Shown: positions 1 through 8,264 of the stretch, in pieces
How the letters are laid out: every line of letters begins with the position of its first letter
How positions within the stretch are numbered: position 1 is the first letter of the stretch
NCBI GenBank assembly: GCA_963848035.1
Contig: CAWKCD010000001.1
Coordinates: 1,302,001-1,366,000, forward strand
Reading direction: 5' to 3'
Length of the DNA: 64,000 nucleotides
DNA from: JAVVHH01 sp963848035
Lineage (GTDB): Bacteria; Pseudomonadota; Alphaproteobacteria; Acetobacterales; Acetobacteraceae
Position numbers and translations under genes: made by a program
Notes under the pieces: generated by a model
Databases searched by the model: none
What the model was told of the DNA's origin: nothing
Seen by the model: the letters and a program-made list of their open reading frames with translations, nothing else

Positions 1-1
1 T

Positions 2-319
2 CGTGCCCTGCTGCCGGGCGCCGAGGTGATCGCAGGCGATGCGCGCAATCTGCCGTCGTTGCTGCCGGCGTCGCGGCGCGGGCGGATCGGGACCGTGATC
101 TGCGGGGTGCCGCTGGTGCTGCTGCGGTTGGCCGAGCAACGCCGGTTCATCGACGCGATCGAGGCCGTCGCCCCCGGGCGCGGCTTCCTGCACTATAGCT
201 ATTGCGCGACGTCGCCGCTGCCTTGGCGCAAACACGGGCTGGTGGCCAAGCGCGAGGCCTGGACCCCGCTGAATATCCCGCCGGCGAGCGTGTGGCGCTA
301 CACGCCGGAGACCGTATAG
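2..319 (+). CDS. Phospholipid N-methyltransferase-like protein, C-terminal part (5' end outside window)
   Basis: The reading frame is open from the first bases and ends at TAG 317-319, so only about 105 C-terminal residues are present. They look like the second half of a class I SAM-dependent methyltransferase of the PmtA (phosphatidylethanolamine N-methyltransferase) type. The strand-4 region reads VICGVPL, followed by a predicted helix and the segment GRGFLHYSY. Near the end comes SPLPWRKHGL and then W-x-N-PPA-VWRY, a typical tail of these enzymes. PmtA enzymes methylate phosphatidylethanolamine towards phosphatidylcholine at the inner membrane. The SAM-binding glycine motif lies upstream of the window, so the family call rests on the C-terminal pattern alone. 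Confidence 0.6.
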   Translation, partial: RALLPGAEVIAGDARNLPSLLPASRRGRIGTVICGVPLVLLRLAEQRRFIDAIEAVAPGRGFLHYSYCATSPLPWRKHGLVAKREAWTPLNIPPASVWRYTPETV

Positions 320-376
320 AAGTAATAACGGTCTCGGCCTACACTCGGCTCGTTACGGTCGAGAGGGCAAAGGCGC

Positions 377-2191
377 ATGGATTACGCGGTGAGTTTCGGC
401 CGGCTGGGCAAGCGGGAACAAGCGGCGCCGGGCGCGGCATTCCGCTTGGCATTGCTGGGCGATTTCTCCGGCCGCGCGGCGGCGGGAACGCTCGAGACCG
501 GCGCCGCGCTCGCCGCACGCAAGCCGATCAAGATCGACGTCGACAATTTCGACCAGGTGATCGAACGGCTGAAGCCGCAGGTCGTGATCGATCTCGGCGA
601 CGAGGGCACCGTGACCGTGCCGATCGGCGAACTGGACGACTTCCATCCGGACCAGCTGGTGGAGAACCTGCCGCTGTTCGAGCAGTTGGTCGAACTCCGT
701 AAGAATTTGCAAAGCAAGGCCGGTTTCGCTCGGGCCGCCAAGGAGGTGATATCCTGGGCCGGCGAGCAGGCGCTGCCGCGGGCGCGCAAGAAGTCGGCGG
801 GATCGGCGGTGCCGACGGATCGGAAACTGTCGGATTTCAGCCGCCTGACCGGGCGGCCCGCGCGCGAGGAGGCGTCCGCCGACGATCTGATCCGCCGGTT
901 GATCGGCCCCTATGTGCAGCCGGCGAAAGATCCGCGGCAAGACGCGCTGATGGCGCAAGTGGACGAGGCGCTGTCGGCGGCGATGCGGCGCGTGCTGCAC
1001 AGCCCGGAGTTCCAGACTGCCGAAGCGCTCTGGCGCAGCGTCGACATGCTCGTGCGCCGGATCGAGACCGGGGCGTCGATGCAGATCGTGCTGTACGACA
1101 TCTCCGCGGAGGAGTTGGCGGCGGACCTCGCGTCGGGCGAGGCGCTGGAGGAAACGGGGCTGTTCTCGCTGCTGGTCGAGCAGCCGGCACTGGACGCGCA
1201 TCAGGGATCGCTGACGGTGGTGGCCGGGCTCTACCAATGGGAGCTGACGCCACCGCATGCGGAGTTGCTGGGGCGGATGACGCAGATCTGCGCGGCCGGC
1301 GGGGCTTCGTTCCTGTCCGCGATCGGGCCCGATGCGTTGAAGGAGAAGCCGCACGAGTGGCATCCGCTGATCGCGCAGGCCTGGTCCGAGCTTCGGGCGC
1401 TGCCGGCATCAGCCTATCTCGGGCTCGCCACCCCACGGTTCCTGATGCGCATGCCCTACGGCAAGCGCACGGACCCGATCGACGCGTTCGCGTTCGAGGA
1501 GTTCACCCGGCAAGGCGGCCTCTCCGGCATGCTCTGGGGCAATCCGGCGGTACTGGTCGCGCTCACCTTGGCCGAGACGTGGTCGCGGAACAGCCGGGCG
1601 ATGAAGCTGGGCAGTGTCGCGACGGTCAACGACCTGCCGGTCTACGTCTATCTCGACAAGGATGGCGACCAGATCGCGCTGCCCTGCACGGAGCGTCTCT
1701 TCAACGAGAAGCTGGCCGCGCAGATCGGCGGGGTCGGGGTGATTCCCGTGGTCAGCATCCGGGGCCGGCCGGAGGTTCGGGTCGCGTCGTTCGGCGCCGT
1801 GGGCGGCAAGCCAATCGCGGGGCGATGGGCGCCGGCCGATGTATCCAAGCCGGCCGAAGCTGCCGCGCCGATCGCGGCGGCGGCGGCGGCGGCGGCGGCG
1901 GAGACGGACGCCGCGGATACCACCGACCTCGATGCGTTGATGGCCGGGCTGGAAGATACCCCGGCGGCCGAGGCGGCCGCGCCCGCAGAGGAGGCCGCCA
2001 CCGAGGATCTGGACGCGTTGCTGGCCGGGCTGGGTGACGACAAGCCAGAAGCCGAGGCAGAACCGGCCGCCGCCGAGGACGATCTGGACGCGCTGCTGGC
2101 GAGCCTCAATCCGCCGGCCGAGGAAGAGAAGCCGGCCGCCGAGGACGAGACCGAGCCGGATCTCGACGCGCTGCTCGCCTCGCTGAAATAG
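377..2191 (+). CDS. Type VI secretion contractile sheath protein: TssB-TssC fusion with DLDALLA repeat tail
   Basis: The protein has 604 residues. Residues about 20-130 look like the small sheath subunit TssB/VipA: FRLALLGDFSGR, then KIDVDNFDQVIERL and LDDFHPDQL. Residues about 165-480 look like the large subunit TssC/VipB: HSPEFQTAEALWRSVDMLVR, RRIETGASMQI, and the PRFLMRMPYGKRTDPIDAF and LWGNPAV motifs. In most type VI systems these are two adjacent genes whose products assemble the contractile sheath, so a single chain is unusual. After about residue 490 comes a low-complexity Ala/Glu tail with a ten-alanine run. It contains four copies of DLDAL(L/M)A(G/S)L starting near residues 516, 543, 569 and 595, a spacing of 26-27. 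No hcp, tssK or tssM gene is in view. The tagH-like gene at 2781 supports the type VI assignment. ATG 377 is the first plausible start. Confidence 0.78.
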   Translation: MDYAVSFGRLGKREQAAPGAAFRLALLGDFSGRAAAGTLETGAALAARKPIKIDVDNFDQVIERLKPQVVIDLGDEGTVTVPIGELDDFHPDQLVENLPLFEQLVELRKNLQSKAGFARAAKEVISWAGEQALPRARKKSAGSAVPTDRKLSDFSRLTGRPAREEASADDLIRRLIGPYVQPAKDPRQDALMAQVDEALSAAMRRVLHSPEFQTAEALWRSVDMLVRRIETGASMQIVLYDISAEELAADLASGEALEETGLFSLLVEQPALDAHQGSLTVVAGLYQWELTPPHAELLGRMTQICAAGGASFLSAIGPDALKEKPHEWHPLIAQAWSELRALPASAYLGLATPRFLMRMPYGKRTDPIDAFAFEEFTRQGGLSGMLWGNPAVLVALTLAETWSRNSRAMKLGSVATVNDLPVYVYLDKDGDQIALPCTERLFNEKLAAQIGGVGVIPVVSIRGRPEVRVASFGAVGGKPIAGRWAPADVSKPAEAAAPIAAAAAAAAAETDAADTTDLDALMAGLEDTPAAEAAAPAEEAATEDLDALLAGLGDDKPEAEAEPAAAEDDLDALLASLNPPAEEEKPAAEDETEPDLDALLASLK

Positions 2192-2204
2192 CCTCGAACG
2201 GCGC

Positions 2205-2753
2205 TCAGACTTCCATGAGGACGATGTCGACCCGCTGGCTTTCGTCGCTCATGCCCGGGACGGACGCTGTGTCCTGCGTTTCGCGGACGAGCCGGGAGGC
2301 GGCGATCTGGAGGGCGACGAGTTCCGCCTCGATCAGGCTGGCACGGAGATTGGCGAGGTCGAGCATGGCCGCCGGGCTGCCTGGGCGGACGTAGCGGACG
2401 AGGGAAACGTTACGCTCGGGATTATCGTGCGCCCAGCCGGCCGCCGAGCGGATCACCGCGCGGGCGTCGTCGTCCAGCATGGCCGACCACTGCGCGAAGA
2501 AGACGGCGTGCTTGCCCTCCTTGCGGCGGACTCGGTTGGCCACGCCGGGGTGGATCAGCCAGGGAGCGGTATAGGGTTCGGGCGGGCCGCAATGCTGCAC
2601 CCAGAGCGCATCGACCTCGGATTTCAATTCGCACGCGACCAGCTCGATGCTAACCTCAGGTGGTAGCGTATTGGCGAGTAGATTATCGATGTATTGCTCT
2701 CCGCTGACCAGCCAGGCTTGCCCTCGGCACTCGGCCAGCACAATGTCAGCCAT
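2205..2753 (-). CDS. Hypothetical protein within type VI secretion cluster
   Basis: I do not recognise this 182-residue protein. It runs opposite to its neighbours, ending 13 bases after the tssBC-type gene and starting only 27 bases from the divergent FHA gene. The sequence is mixed in composition, with no signal peptide or membrane segment. It contains the stretch HAVFFAQWSAMLDDDARAV, an Asp/Glu-rich region and a C-terminus ending in VDIVLMEV. Its composition and the absence of a better frame across the same bases make it a credible gene. The position suggests a role in type VI secretion, but that is inference only. Confidence 0.6.
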   Translation of the reverse strand: MADIVLAECRGQAWLVSGEQYIDNLLANTLPPEVSIELVACELKSEVDALWVQHCGPPEPYTAPWLIHPGVANRVRRKEGKHAVFFAQWSAMLDDDARAVIRSAAGWAHDNPERNVSLVRYVRPGSPAAMLDLANLRASLIEAELVALQIAASRLVRETQDTASVPGMSDESQRVDIVLMEV

Positions 2754-2780
2754 CGGCGCTCTCCGTTCAGGGTCTTTGCT

Positions 2781-4349
2781 ATGGCGGTGACGCTCCGTCT
2801 TTCCGGAGGCGCTGCGCCCGGGACCAGCCAGACCAAGCTGCTCGCAAAGGGTACGTTATCCATCGGGCGCGGCGCTGGCAACGATTGGGTGCTGGCCGAC
2901 CCGGATCGGCACCTGTCCAAGACCCACTGCATCCTCAGCGTCGAGAACGGCCGGATCGTGCTCACGGACGTGAGCACCAACGGCGTCCACATCAACGGCG
3001 CCCGGCAAGCGACGGCGCGTGACAGCCGTACGGTCCTGACCGACGGCGACGATTTCCGGATCGGCGACTACACGATCTCGGTGGCGGAGACGAACGACGC
3101 CGGTTTCGGCCGCAGCGCGGCGGTGGACCCGTTCGACACGCCGGCCGGGCCGCACGAGGGCGGCAGCCCGCTCGATATCGACCCGCTCGACGACCCGTTG
3201 GGCCGGCCGCCTAACCCGGCGTTCCAGCATCACATGCCCTATCGCGCCACGGGCCCGGCCCGGCCCGATCCGTTCGACGTTGCCGAGGAGCGTGCGCCGC
3301 GGGCGCCGGACCCGGACGACGATCTGTTCCGCGGCACCAAGCCGAGCCAGGAATGGCAGGGGCCGACGCAGTCAGACCACGCCGACGCGCCGCGGCATGC
3401 GTTCAGCGCACCGAGCGTGCTGCCGACCTCGACGGACCCGAACGCGATCGACTTCGACGCCCTGATCGGCGACATCGGCGGCCCCTCGCCTTCCAGTCCG
3501 CCGCAGGCTGCGGCACCGGCGCGGGATCCGTTCGCCGATCCCGCTTCCTTCCGCCCCGCACCGCCGCCGCCATCAAAGGCCCCACCTAGCGTCGCCCCGG
3601 GCCGCGACCCGTTCGCGGACCCCGAAGAGTTGCTCGGGCGCGGGCCGACGCCCTCGGCCGTGCCAACCCCGCCGCCGCCGCAGGAGCATCCGTTCGCAGA
3701 GCCTCATCGGGCGCCACAGCCGGCCGCACGCGCGCCGCAATCAGCCATCGGCCCGGCGACCGGCGATGCCCGCGCCGTGCTGCAGGCGTTTCTCGAAGGC
3801 GCCGGCGTCGCCAACACGGCGTTTGCCAACGCCGACCCGGCGGTCACCATGCGGCTCGTCGGCGAGGTGTTCCGCGCCATGACCGAGGGGCTGCGCGAAG
3901 TCCTGCTCTCCCGCGCCGCCATCAAGAGCGACATGCGGGTCGAGCAGACGATGATCCGCGCCAGCAACAACAACGGGTTGAAATTCTCCGTCAACGTCGA
4001 CGACGCGGTCACCGCCCTGTTGAGCGCCGAGCGGCCGGGATACATGCCGCCGCTCGCCTCCACCAAAGAGGCGTTCGGCGACATCAAGGCGCATGAGCTG
4101 GCGGTGATGGCCGGGGTGCAGACGGCGCTACTCAATCTGCTGCAGCGCTTCGATCCCGAGGCGCTCGAGAAGCGGCTCGTTCAGGGCCGGCTCGCCTCTG
4201 TGCTGCCGGGTTCGCGCAAGGCCCGGTATTGGGACAGCTTCACCGAGCTCTACAAGGAGATCGCGCGCGAGGCGGAGGACGATTTCCAGGCTGTGTTCGG
4301 CCGCGACTTCGCCAAGGCCTACACCGCCCAGAATCGGAAGGGTGAGTAG
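2781..4349 (+). CDS. tagH: Type VI secretion-associated FHA domain protein (TagH-like)
   Basis: This protein has 522 residues. An N-terminal forkhead-associated domain spans about residues 5-95 with the expected landmarks: SIGRGAGNDWVL, then LSKTHC (Ser and His of the phosphothreonine pocket), then DVSTNGVHING. A long Pro/Ala/Asp-rich linker with repeated DPFAD motifs follows. The C-terminal domain (about residues 330-515), including AVLQAFLEGAG, VGEVFRAMTEGLREVLLSR and ARYWDSFTELYKEI, matches the conserved C-terminal region of type VI FHA proteins (TagH/Fha1/ImpI). Such proteins take part in phosphorylation-dependent control of type VI assembly. The FHA domain starts immediately after the chosen ATG, which supports that start over upstream in-frame codons. 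No kinase (PpkA) or phosphatase (PppA) gene is in view. Confidence 0.82.
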   Translation: MAVTLRLSGGAAPGTSQTKLLAKGTLSIGRGAGNDWVLADPDRHLSKTHCILSVENGRIVLTDVSTNGVHINGARQATARDSRTVLTDGDDFRIGDYTISVAETNDAGFGRSAAVDPFDTPAGPHEGGSPLDIDPLDDPLGRPPNPAFQHHMPYRATGPARPDPFDVAEERAPRAPDPDDDLFRGTKPSQEWQGPTQSDHADAPRHAFSAPSVLPTSTDPNAIDFDALIGDIGGPSPSSPPQAAAPARDPFADPASFRPAPPPPSKAPPSVAPGRDPFADPEELLGRGPTPSAVPTPPPPQEHPFAEPHRAPQPAARAPQSAIGPATGDARAVLQAFLEGAGVANTAFANADPAVTMRLVGEVFRAMTEGLREVLLSRAAIKSDMRVEQTMIRASNNNGLKFSVNVDDAVTALLSAERPGYMPPLASTKEAFGDIKAHELAVMAGVQTALLNLLQRFDPEALEKRLVQGRLASVLPGSRKARYWDSFTELYKEIAREAEDDFQAVFGRDFAKAYTAQNRKGE

Positions 4350-4428
4350 AACCTGTCACATCCCGCCGCCTGGACAGGGTTTCGTCCGTATACCTATACG
4401 GCATCATTCGCGCGTTAAGAGGGATTGA

Positions 4429-5880
4429 ATGGGTTCGAACGTTTCCGCCCCGCCACCTGCCGCGGGGACAGTGGTGCCCGTCATTCTCTCCGGCGGTTCC
4501 GGCACGAGGCTCTGGCCGGTTTCACGCGAGAGCTTCCCCAAGCAGCTCTGGCCGCTGGTCAGCGAGCACTCGATGCTGCAGGAGACGGCGCGGCGCGGCA
4601 TTGGCACCGGCTTCGCCGCCCCGATCATCGTCTGCAATCAAGAGCACCGGTTCCTCGTCGCCGAGCAGATGCGGGCCTCCGGGATCGACAATGCGACCAT
4701 CGTTCTAGAGCCGATGGGCCGCAATTCGGCGCCAGCGATCACCGCAGCCGCGCTGCTGGTGGCCGAGACCGATCCGGATGCCGTGCTGTGGATGATGGCG
4801 GCCGACGCCGTGATCGCGAAGACCGAAGCGCTGCAGGAGGCGCTCGCCCGCGCCGTGGTGGCTGCGCGCGCTGGGCGGATCGTGACGTTCGGCATGCATC
4901 CGCACCGGGCCGAGACCGCCTACGGCTACATCGAGGTCGGGACCGAACTGGCGGAAGCGCCGGGTGTGCATGCGGTCGGCAAATTCCTGGAAAAGCCGGA
5001 TGCCACCCTGGCCGCCGAGCTGGCCGGCTCCGGGCGCCATCTCTGGAACTCCGGCATGTTCGTGTTCACGGCGCGGACGCTGCTGGCCGAAATGGATCAT
5101 TTTGCGCCCGATGTGCTCGCCGCCGTTCGCCGCGCGATCGCCGGCCGCGTGCAGGACCTCGACTTCGTCCGGCTCGACCCGGAGGCGTTCGGCGCGTCGC
5201 CCAATATCAGCCTCGACTACGCGGTTGCGGAGCGCACGAAGCTGGCGGCCGTGATCCCGGCCGATCTCGGCTGGTCCGACGTCGGCAGTTGGGATGCGCT
5301 GTGGGAGCGGTTGCCCAAGGACGAGGCCGGCAACGCGACGGCGGGCGACGTGCTGCTCGAGGGTGCGCAGAATTGTCTGGTCCGCAGCGACGGAATTCTG
5401 ACCGCGGTGGTTGGGCTCGAGGACGTGGTCGTCGTCGTGACCAAGGATGCGGTGCTGGCGATGCATCGAGATCGGGCACAGGACGTCAAGCGCGTGGTGG
5501 ACCGGCTGCGCGCGGCCAAGCGGCACGAGGCGGTGGCGCATAACCGGGCCTACCGGCCCTGGGGCTTCTACGAGAGCCTGATCCTGGGCGACCGGTTCCA
5601 GGTGAAGCGGATCGTGGTGTCGCCGGGCCACCGGCTGTCGCTGCAGAAACACTTCCATCGCGCCGAGCATTGGGTGGTGGTGAGCGGCGCGGCGCTGGTG
5701 CAGCGGGACGACGAGGAGATTCTGGTGCGGGAGAACGAGAGCATCTATTTGCCGCTCGGCTGCGTGCACCGGATGACCAATCCCGGGCGCATCCCCTTGA
5801 CGCTGATCGAGGTGCAGTCGGGCAGCTATCTGGGCGAGGACGACATCGTCCGGCTCGAGGATACATACGGGCGAAGCTGA
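4429..5880 (+). CDS. manC: Mannose-1-phosphate guanylyltransferase / mannose-6-phosphate isomerase (ManC/XanB type)
   Basis: The protein is 483 residues, the usual length for the bifunctional type II enzyme. The N-terminal nucleotidyltransferase domain begins with the signature LSGGSGTRLWPVSRESFPKQ near residue 20. It continues with LEPMGRNSAPAI and the sugar-binding FLEKPD motif, and it makes GDP-mannose from mannose-1-phosphate and GTP. The C-terminal cupin (about residues 360-475) contains RPWGFYESL and QKHFHRAEHW, the region that carries the metal-binding residues of type II phosphomannose isomerases. GDP-mannose feeds exopolysaccharide synthesis and, through gmd and fcl at 38-40 kb, GDP-fucose. 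The stop overlaps the ATG of the next glycosyltransferase gene by one base, so the two are probably co-transcribed. Confidence 0.93.
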   Translation: MGSNVSAPPPAAGTVVPVILSGGSGTRLWPVSRESFPKQLWPLVSEHSMLQETARRGIGTGFAAPIIVCNQEHRFLVAEQMRASGIDNATIVLEPMGRNSAPAITAAALLVAETDPDAVLWMMAADAVIAKTEALQEALARAVVAARAGRIVTFGMHPHRAETAYGYIEVGTELAEAPGVHAVGKFLEKPDATLAAELAGSGRHLWNSGMFVFTARTLLAEMDHFAPDVLAAVRRAIAGRVQDLDFVRLDPEAFGASPNISLDYAVAERTKLAAVIPADLGWSDVGSWDALWERLPKDEAGNATAGDVLLEGAQNCLVRSDGILTAVVGLEDVVVVVTKDAVLAMHRDRAQDVKRVVDRLRAAKRHEAVAHNRAYRPWGFYESLILGDRFQVKRIVVSPGHRLSLQKHFHRAEHWVVVSGAALVQRDDEEILVRENESIYLPLGCVHRMTNPGRIPLTLIEVQSGSYLGEDDIVRLEDTYGRS

Positions 5881-8264
5881 TGGGTCCCGTCCTGGTCGAT
5901 GTCCGCGTGTTGCAGGGCGTCGACGGGGCGGAGTTGGAGATCCTGCGGGCGGCGCGACCGGCGCTGCCGGGGCGTGCCCTCTTGGGATTGGTCGACCCGT
6001 ATCTGCCGGCGCTGTCCGCGGCGGCAGCTGGTTGCCTCGATGGGATCTGCACGACGCCCCACGCGGCGCGGCGGGCCGAGCCGGAATGTTTCGTGCAGCT
6101 TGCGCCAGCCGCGGATCCGCTGTTCCCCGCCGGCCTGCTGCTGGACCCGGCGCTACCCAGCATCGCACTGGAGCGCGTAGCGGCAGCGAGCGTCTTGGAG
6201 CGGTATTGGCAGTCGCGTGTGGATGCCGTGGCATCGGCCGGGCGACTGTGGGCGGAAGCCGGAGCGCTCCGGCGCGGGAAGCCGGCAGCCAAACGGCTTG
6301 CCGTGCTCGGCACGGATGTGGCGTTGCCGGCGTGCCGGTCGTTGCAGCGGAGCGGCGCCGATGTCTTCGGGCCGGAGCGCCTGGCGTTGCTCTCGCCGCA
6401 TTACGGGCACGTGCTGTTCGTGCTCGACAACCGGCCGGAGAGCGGGACGCTCGTCCATTGGCTGCGGCGATATGGCGGTTCCGCGCTGCTGCTCGATTCC
6501 TGCCTTCTCGCCGCGTATGGCGACGCTGAGGCTGCGGCGCTGGCGGCGCGCGAGTTGGGCCGGGCGGTGCCAGAGACGGAGCTGGATCAATGGCGCGCGG
6601 GAATCGCGCGGCCGGGAGCGCTGTTGCTCGGCGAAGTCGCCGAGGCGGCCGACGAGCTGTTCGTGCACTCTGCCTGGCTCGCCGAGGAGATCGGCCGCCG
6701 CTTCGGCAGGACCGCCACAGTGGTGCCCCCGGTGGCCGACCTGCGGCGCGTGCGGGCGGAAGCGGGCGGATTACAGGCCGAGAGCTGCGTCTGGGCGGTC
6801 GAGATGCTGCGGTCATGGGGCCGGGACATCCGGCTCGACCTCGCCTGCCCGGCCGCGGAGGTCCCAGCGCTTGCGGGATTGGCGGCGCGGCTCGGCGTCG
6901 GCGAGGCGGTTGGCTTTGCGCCGGGCGCCGCGACGGTGCTGCTGTTCTTGGCAATGCGGGGGCATGGGAGCTTGTCGTCGCGCTTGACGGCGGCGGCCGG
7001 GCTGCCGTGCATTGCGAGCCGCGGGGTGGCCGAGGCGGCGGATATCGACGGGGTTCGGATCGTGCCGGATCAGCCGAGCCCGCCATTGTTGGCCGAAGCC
7101 ATTCTCGCGGCGTTGCCGGATTGCGGCGAGTTTGGACGAGACGGCGCGCCGAATCGTCCGGGCGCTCGGCGCGTGATCCATTTCGACATCTCGAAATTGG
7201 TGGATGAACCACGCCGATCAGGCATCCAGCGTGTCGAACGCGCGCTCATCCGACACTGGCCCGACCGCGACCGGCTCGTGCCGTGCCGGTTCTCGGAGGG
7301 TGTCCTGCGAACCCTCCCGTCGGCGGTCATGGACCTACTTGCGCAGGATGCGCCGCCGGGCGGGATCGCGGCCGAGCGTGCGCTGCTGGCACCGTACGTC
7401 GAGCCGTCCGGCGCGGCCGTGCCCAGCGGCGCCCGACTGCTCTGCGCCGAGCTGTTCGACGATCCCGCGCGCGCCGCATATCACCGGCACGAGGCTGCCC
7501 ATGCCGCATGGCTGGTCTACGACTTCCTGCCCTGGCTGCGGCCAGAGTGGTTCCCGGCCGGCCCGGCGAACCGGCTGATGCCATTCCTCCAGGCGATGCG
7601 CGATGTCGGCCAGCGCAGCTTCATCAGTGCTGCGACCCGGCGGGATTGCGCGGAGCGCATGTTCCGTCGTCCCGAGACGGGGCCTGTGCTGCCGCTCGGC
7701 GCCGACGGGCTCGGGCTCGAGCGGCAATGTTTCGACCCGACCAAGCGTGACATCGTGATGCTCGGGACGATCGAGGCCCGCAAGAATGCGATCGCCGCTA
7801 TCGCGGCCTTCCGGCAGCTCTGGGTCGAGGGCAGTGACGCAAGGCTGGTGTTGATCGGCGCCGTCGAACCGGACGCGCTGGCGGAACAGGCGGCGTTGCG
7901 CGACCTCGCGGGCGAGGCCCGGCTGGTGCAGCTCGGCCCGCAGACGGATGCCGAAGTGCGGGACGCGCTCCGCTGCGCGCGGGCTTTGCTGTTCCCCAGC
8001 GAAGGCGAGGGATACGGGTTGCCGCCTGTGGAGGCGCTGCATGCGGGCATCCCCGTGATCGTCGCCGCTTCGCTGCCGGCGCTCGACGGGTTGCCGACGC
8101 ACGGGCAGATCCGGCTCGACCGGCCGGATGCCGAGTCAATCGCCCAGGCTGTCCGCTCGATCGGCGACGACGGGACCGCCGGGCGATTGTGGGAGGATGC
8201 TGCGCGGATGCGCCTGCCGGGCTGGGCGGATTTTGCGCGCTCGGTCGCCGACTGGGTTAGCTAG
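5880..8264 (+). CDS. Large GT4-family glycosyltransferase, two GT-like halves
   Basis: The predicted protein has 794 residues. The C-terminal half (about residues 420-790) is a clear GT-B glycosyltransferase of family 4 type. It contains VIHFDISKLV and SGIQRVERALIR, then a nucleotide-sugar domain with MLGTIEARKN, RLVQLGPQTDAEVRDAL and the E-x7-E region FPSEGEGYGLPPVEALHAG. The N-terminal half (about 1-400) is less clear but has features of a degenerate glycosyltransferase, for example ELFVHSAWLAEEIGRRFG followed by a VVPP strand. The start ATG overlaps the manC stop by one base and is well inside the open frame. The linkage to manC suggests transfer of mannose or a mannose-derived sugar to a polysaccharide or glycan. 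Donor and acceptor cannot be told from sequence. Its stop shares the palindrome CTAG with the convergent GNAT gene. Confidence 0.8.
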   Translation: MGPVLVDVRVLQGVDGAELEILRAARPALPGRALLGLVDPYLPALSAAAAGCLDGICTTPHAARRAEPECFVQLAPAADPLFPAGLLLDPALPSIALERVAAASVLERYWQSRVDAVASAGRLWAEAGALRRGKPAAKRLAVLGTDVALPACRSLQRSGADVFGPERLALLSPHYGHVLFVLDNRPESGTLVHWLRRYGGSALLLDSCLLAAYGDAEAAALAARELGRAVPETELDQWRAGIARPGALLLGEVAEAADELFVHSAWLAEEIGRRFGRTATVVPPVADLRRVRAEAGGLQAESCVWAVEMLRSWGRDIRLDLACPAAEVPALAGLAARLGVGEAVGFAPGAATVLLFLAMRGHGSLSSRLTAAAGLPCIASRGVAEAADIDGVRIVPDQPSPPLLAEAILAALPDCGEFGRDGAPNRPGARRVIHFDISKLVDEPRRSGIQRVERALIRHWPDRDRLVPCRFSEGVLRTLPSAVMDLLAQDAPPGGIAAERALLAPYVEPSGAAVPSGARLLCAELFDDPARAAYHRHEAAHAAWLVYDFLPWLRPEWFPAGPANRLMPFLQAMRDVGQRSFISAATRRDCAERMFRRPETGPVLPLGADGLGLERQCFDPTKRDIVMLGTIEARKNAIAAIAAFRQLWVEGSDARLVLIGAVEPDALAEQAALRDLAGEARLVQLGPQTDAEVRDALRCARALLFPSEGEGYGLPPVEALHAGIPVIVAASLPALDGLPTHGQIRLDRPDAESIAQAVRSIGDDGTAGRLWEDAARMRLPGWADFARSVADWVS

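Noticed and set aside
4705..7212. Long open frame of 835 codons on the minus strand opposite manC and the glycosyltransferase gene
   Set aside because: It is Arg/Pro-rich, without family motifs, and lies antisense to two well-supported genes. High GC content keeps such frames open by chance.
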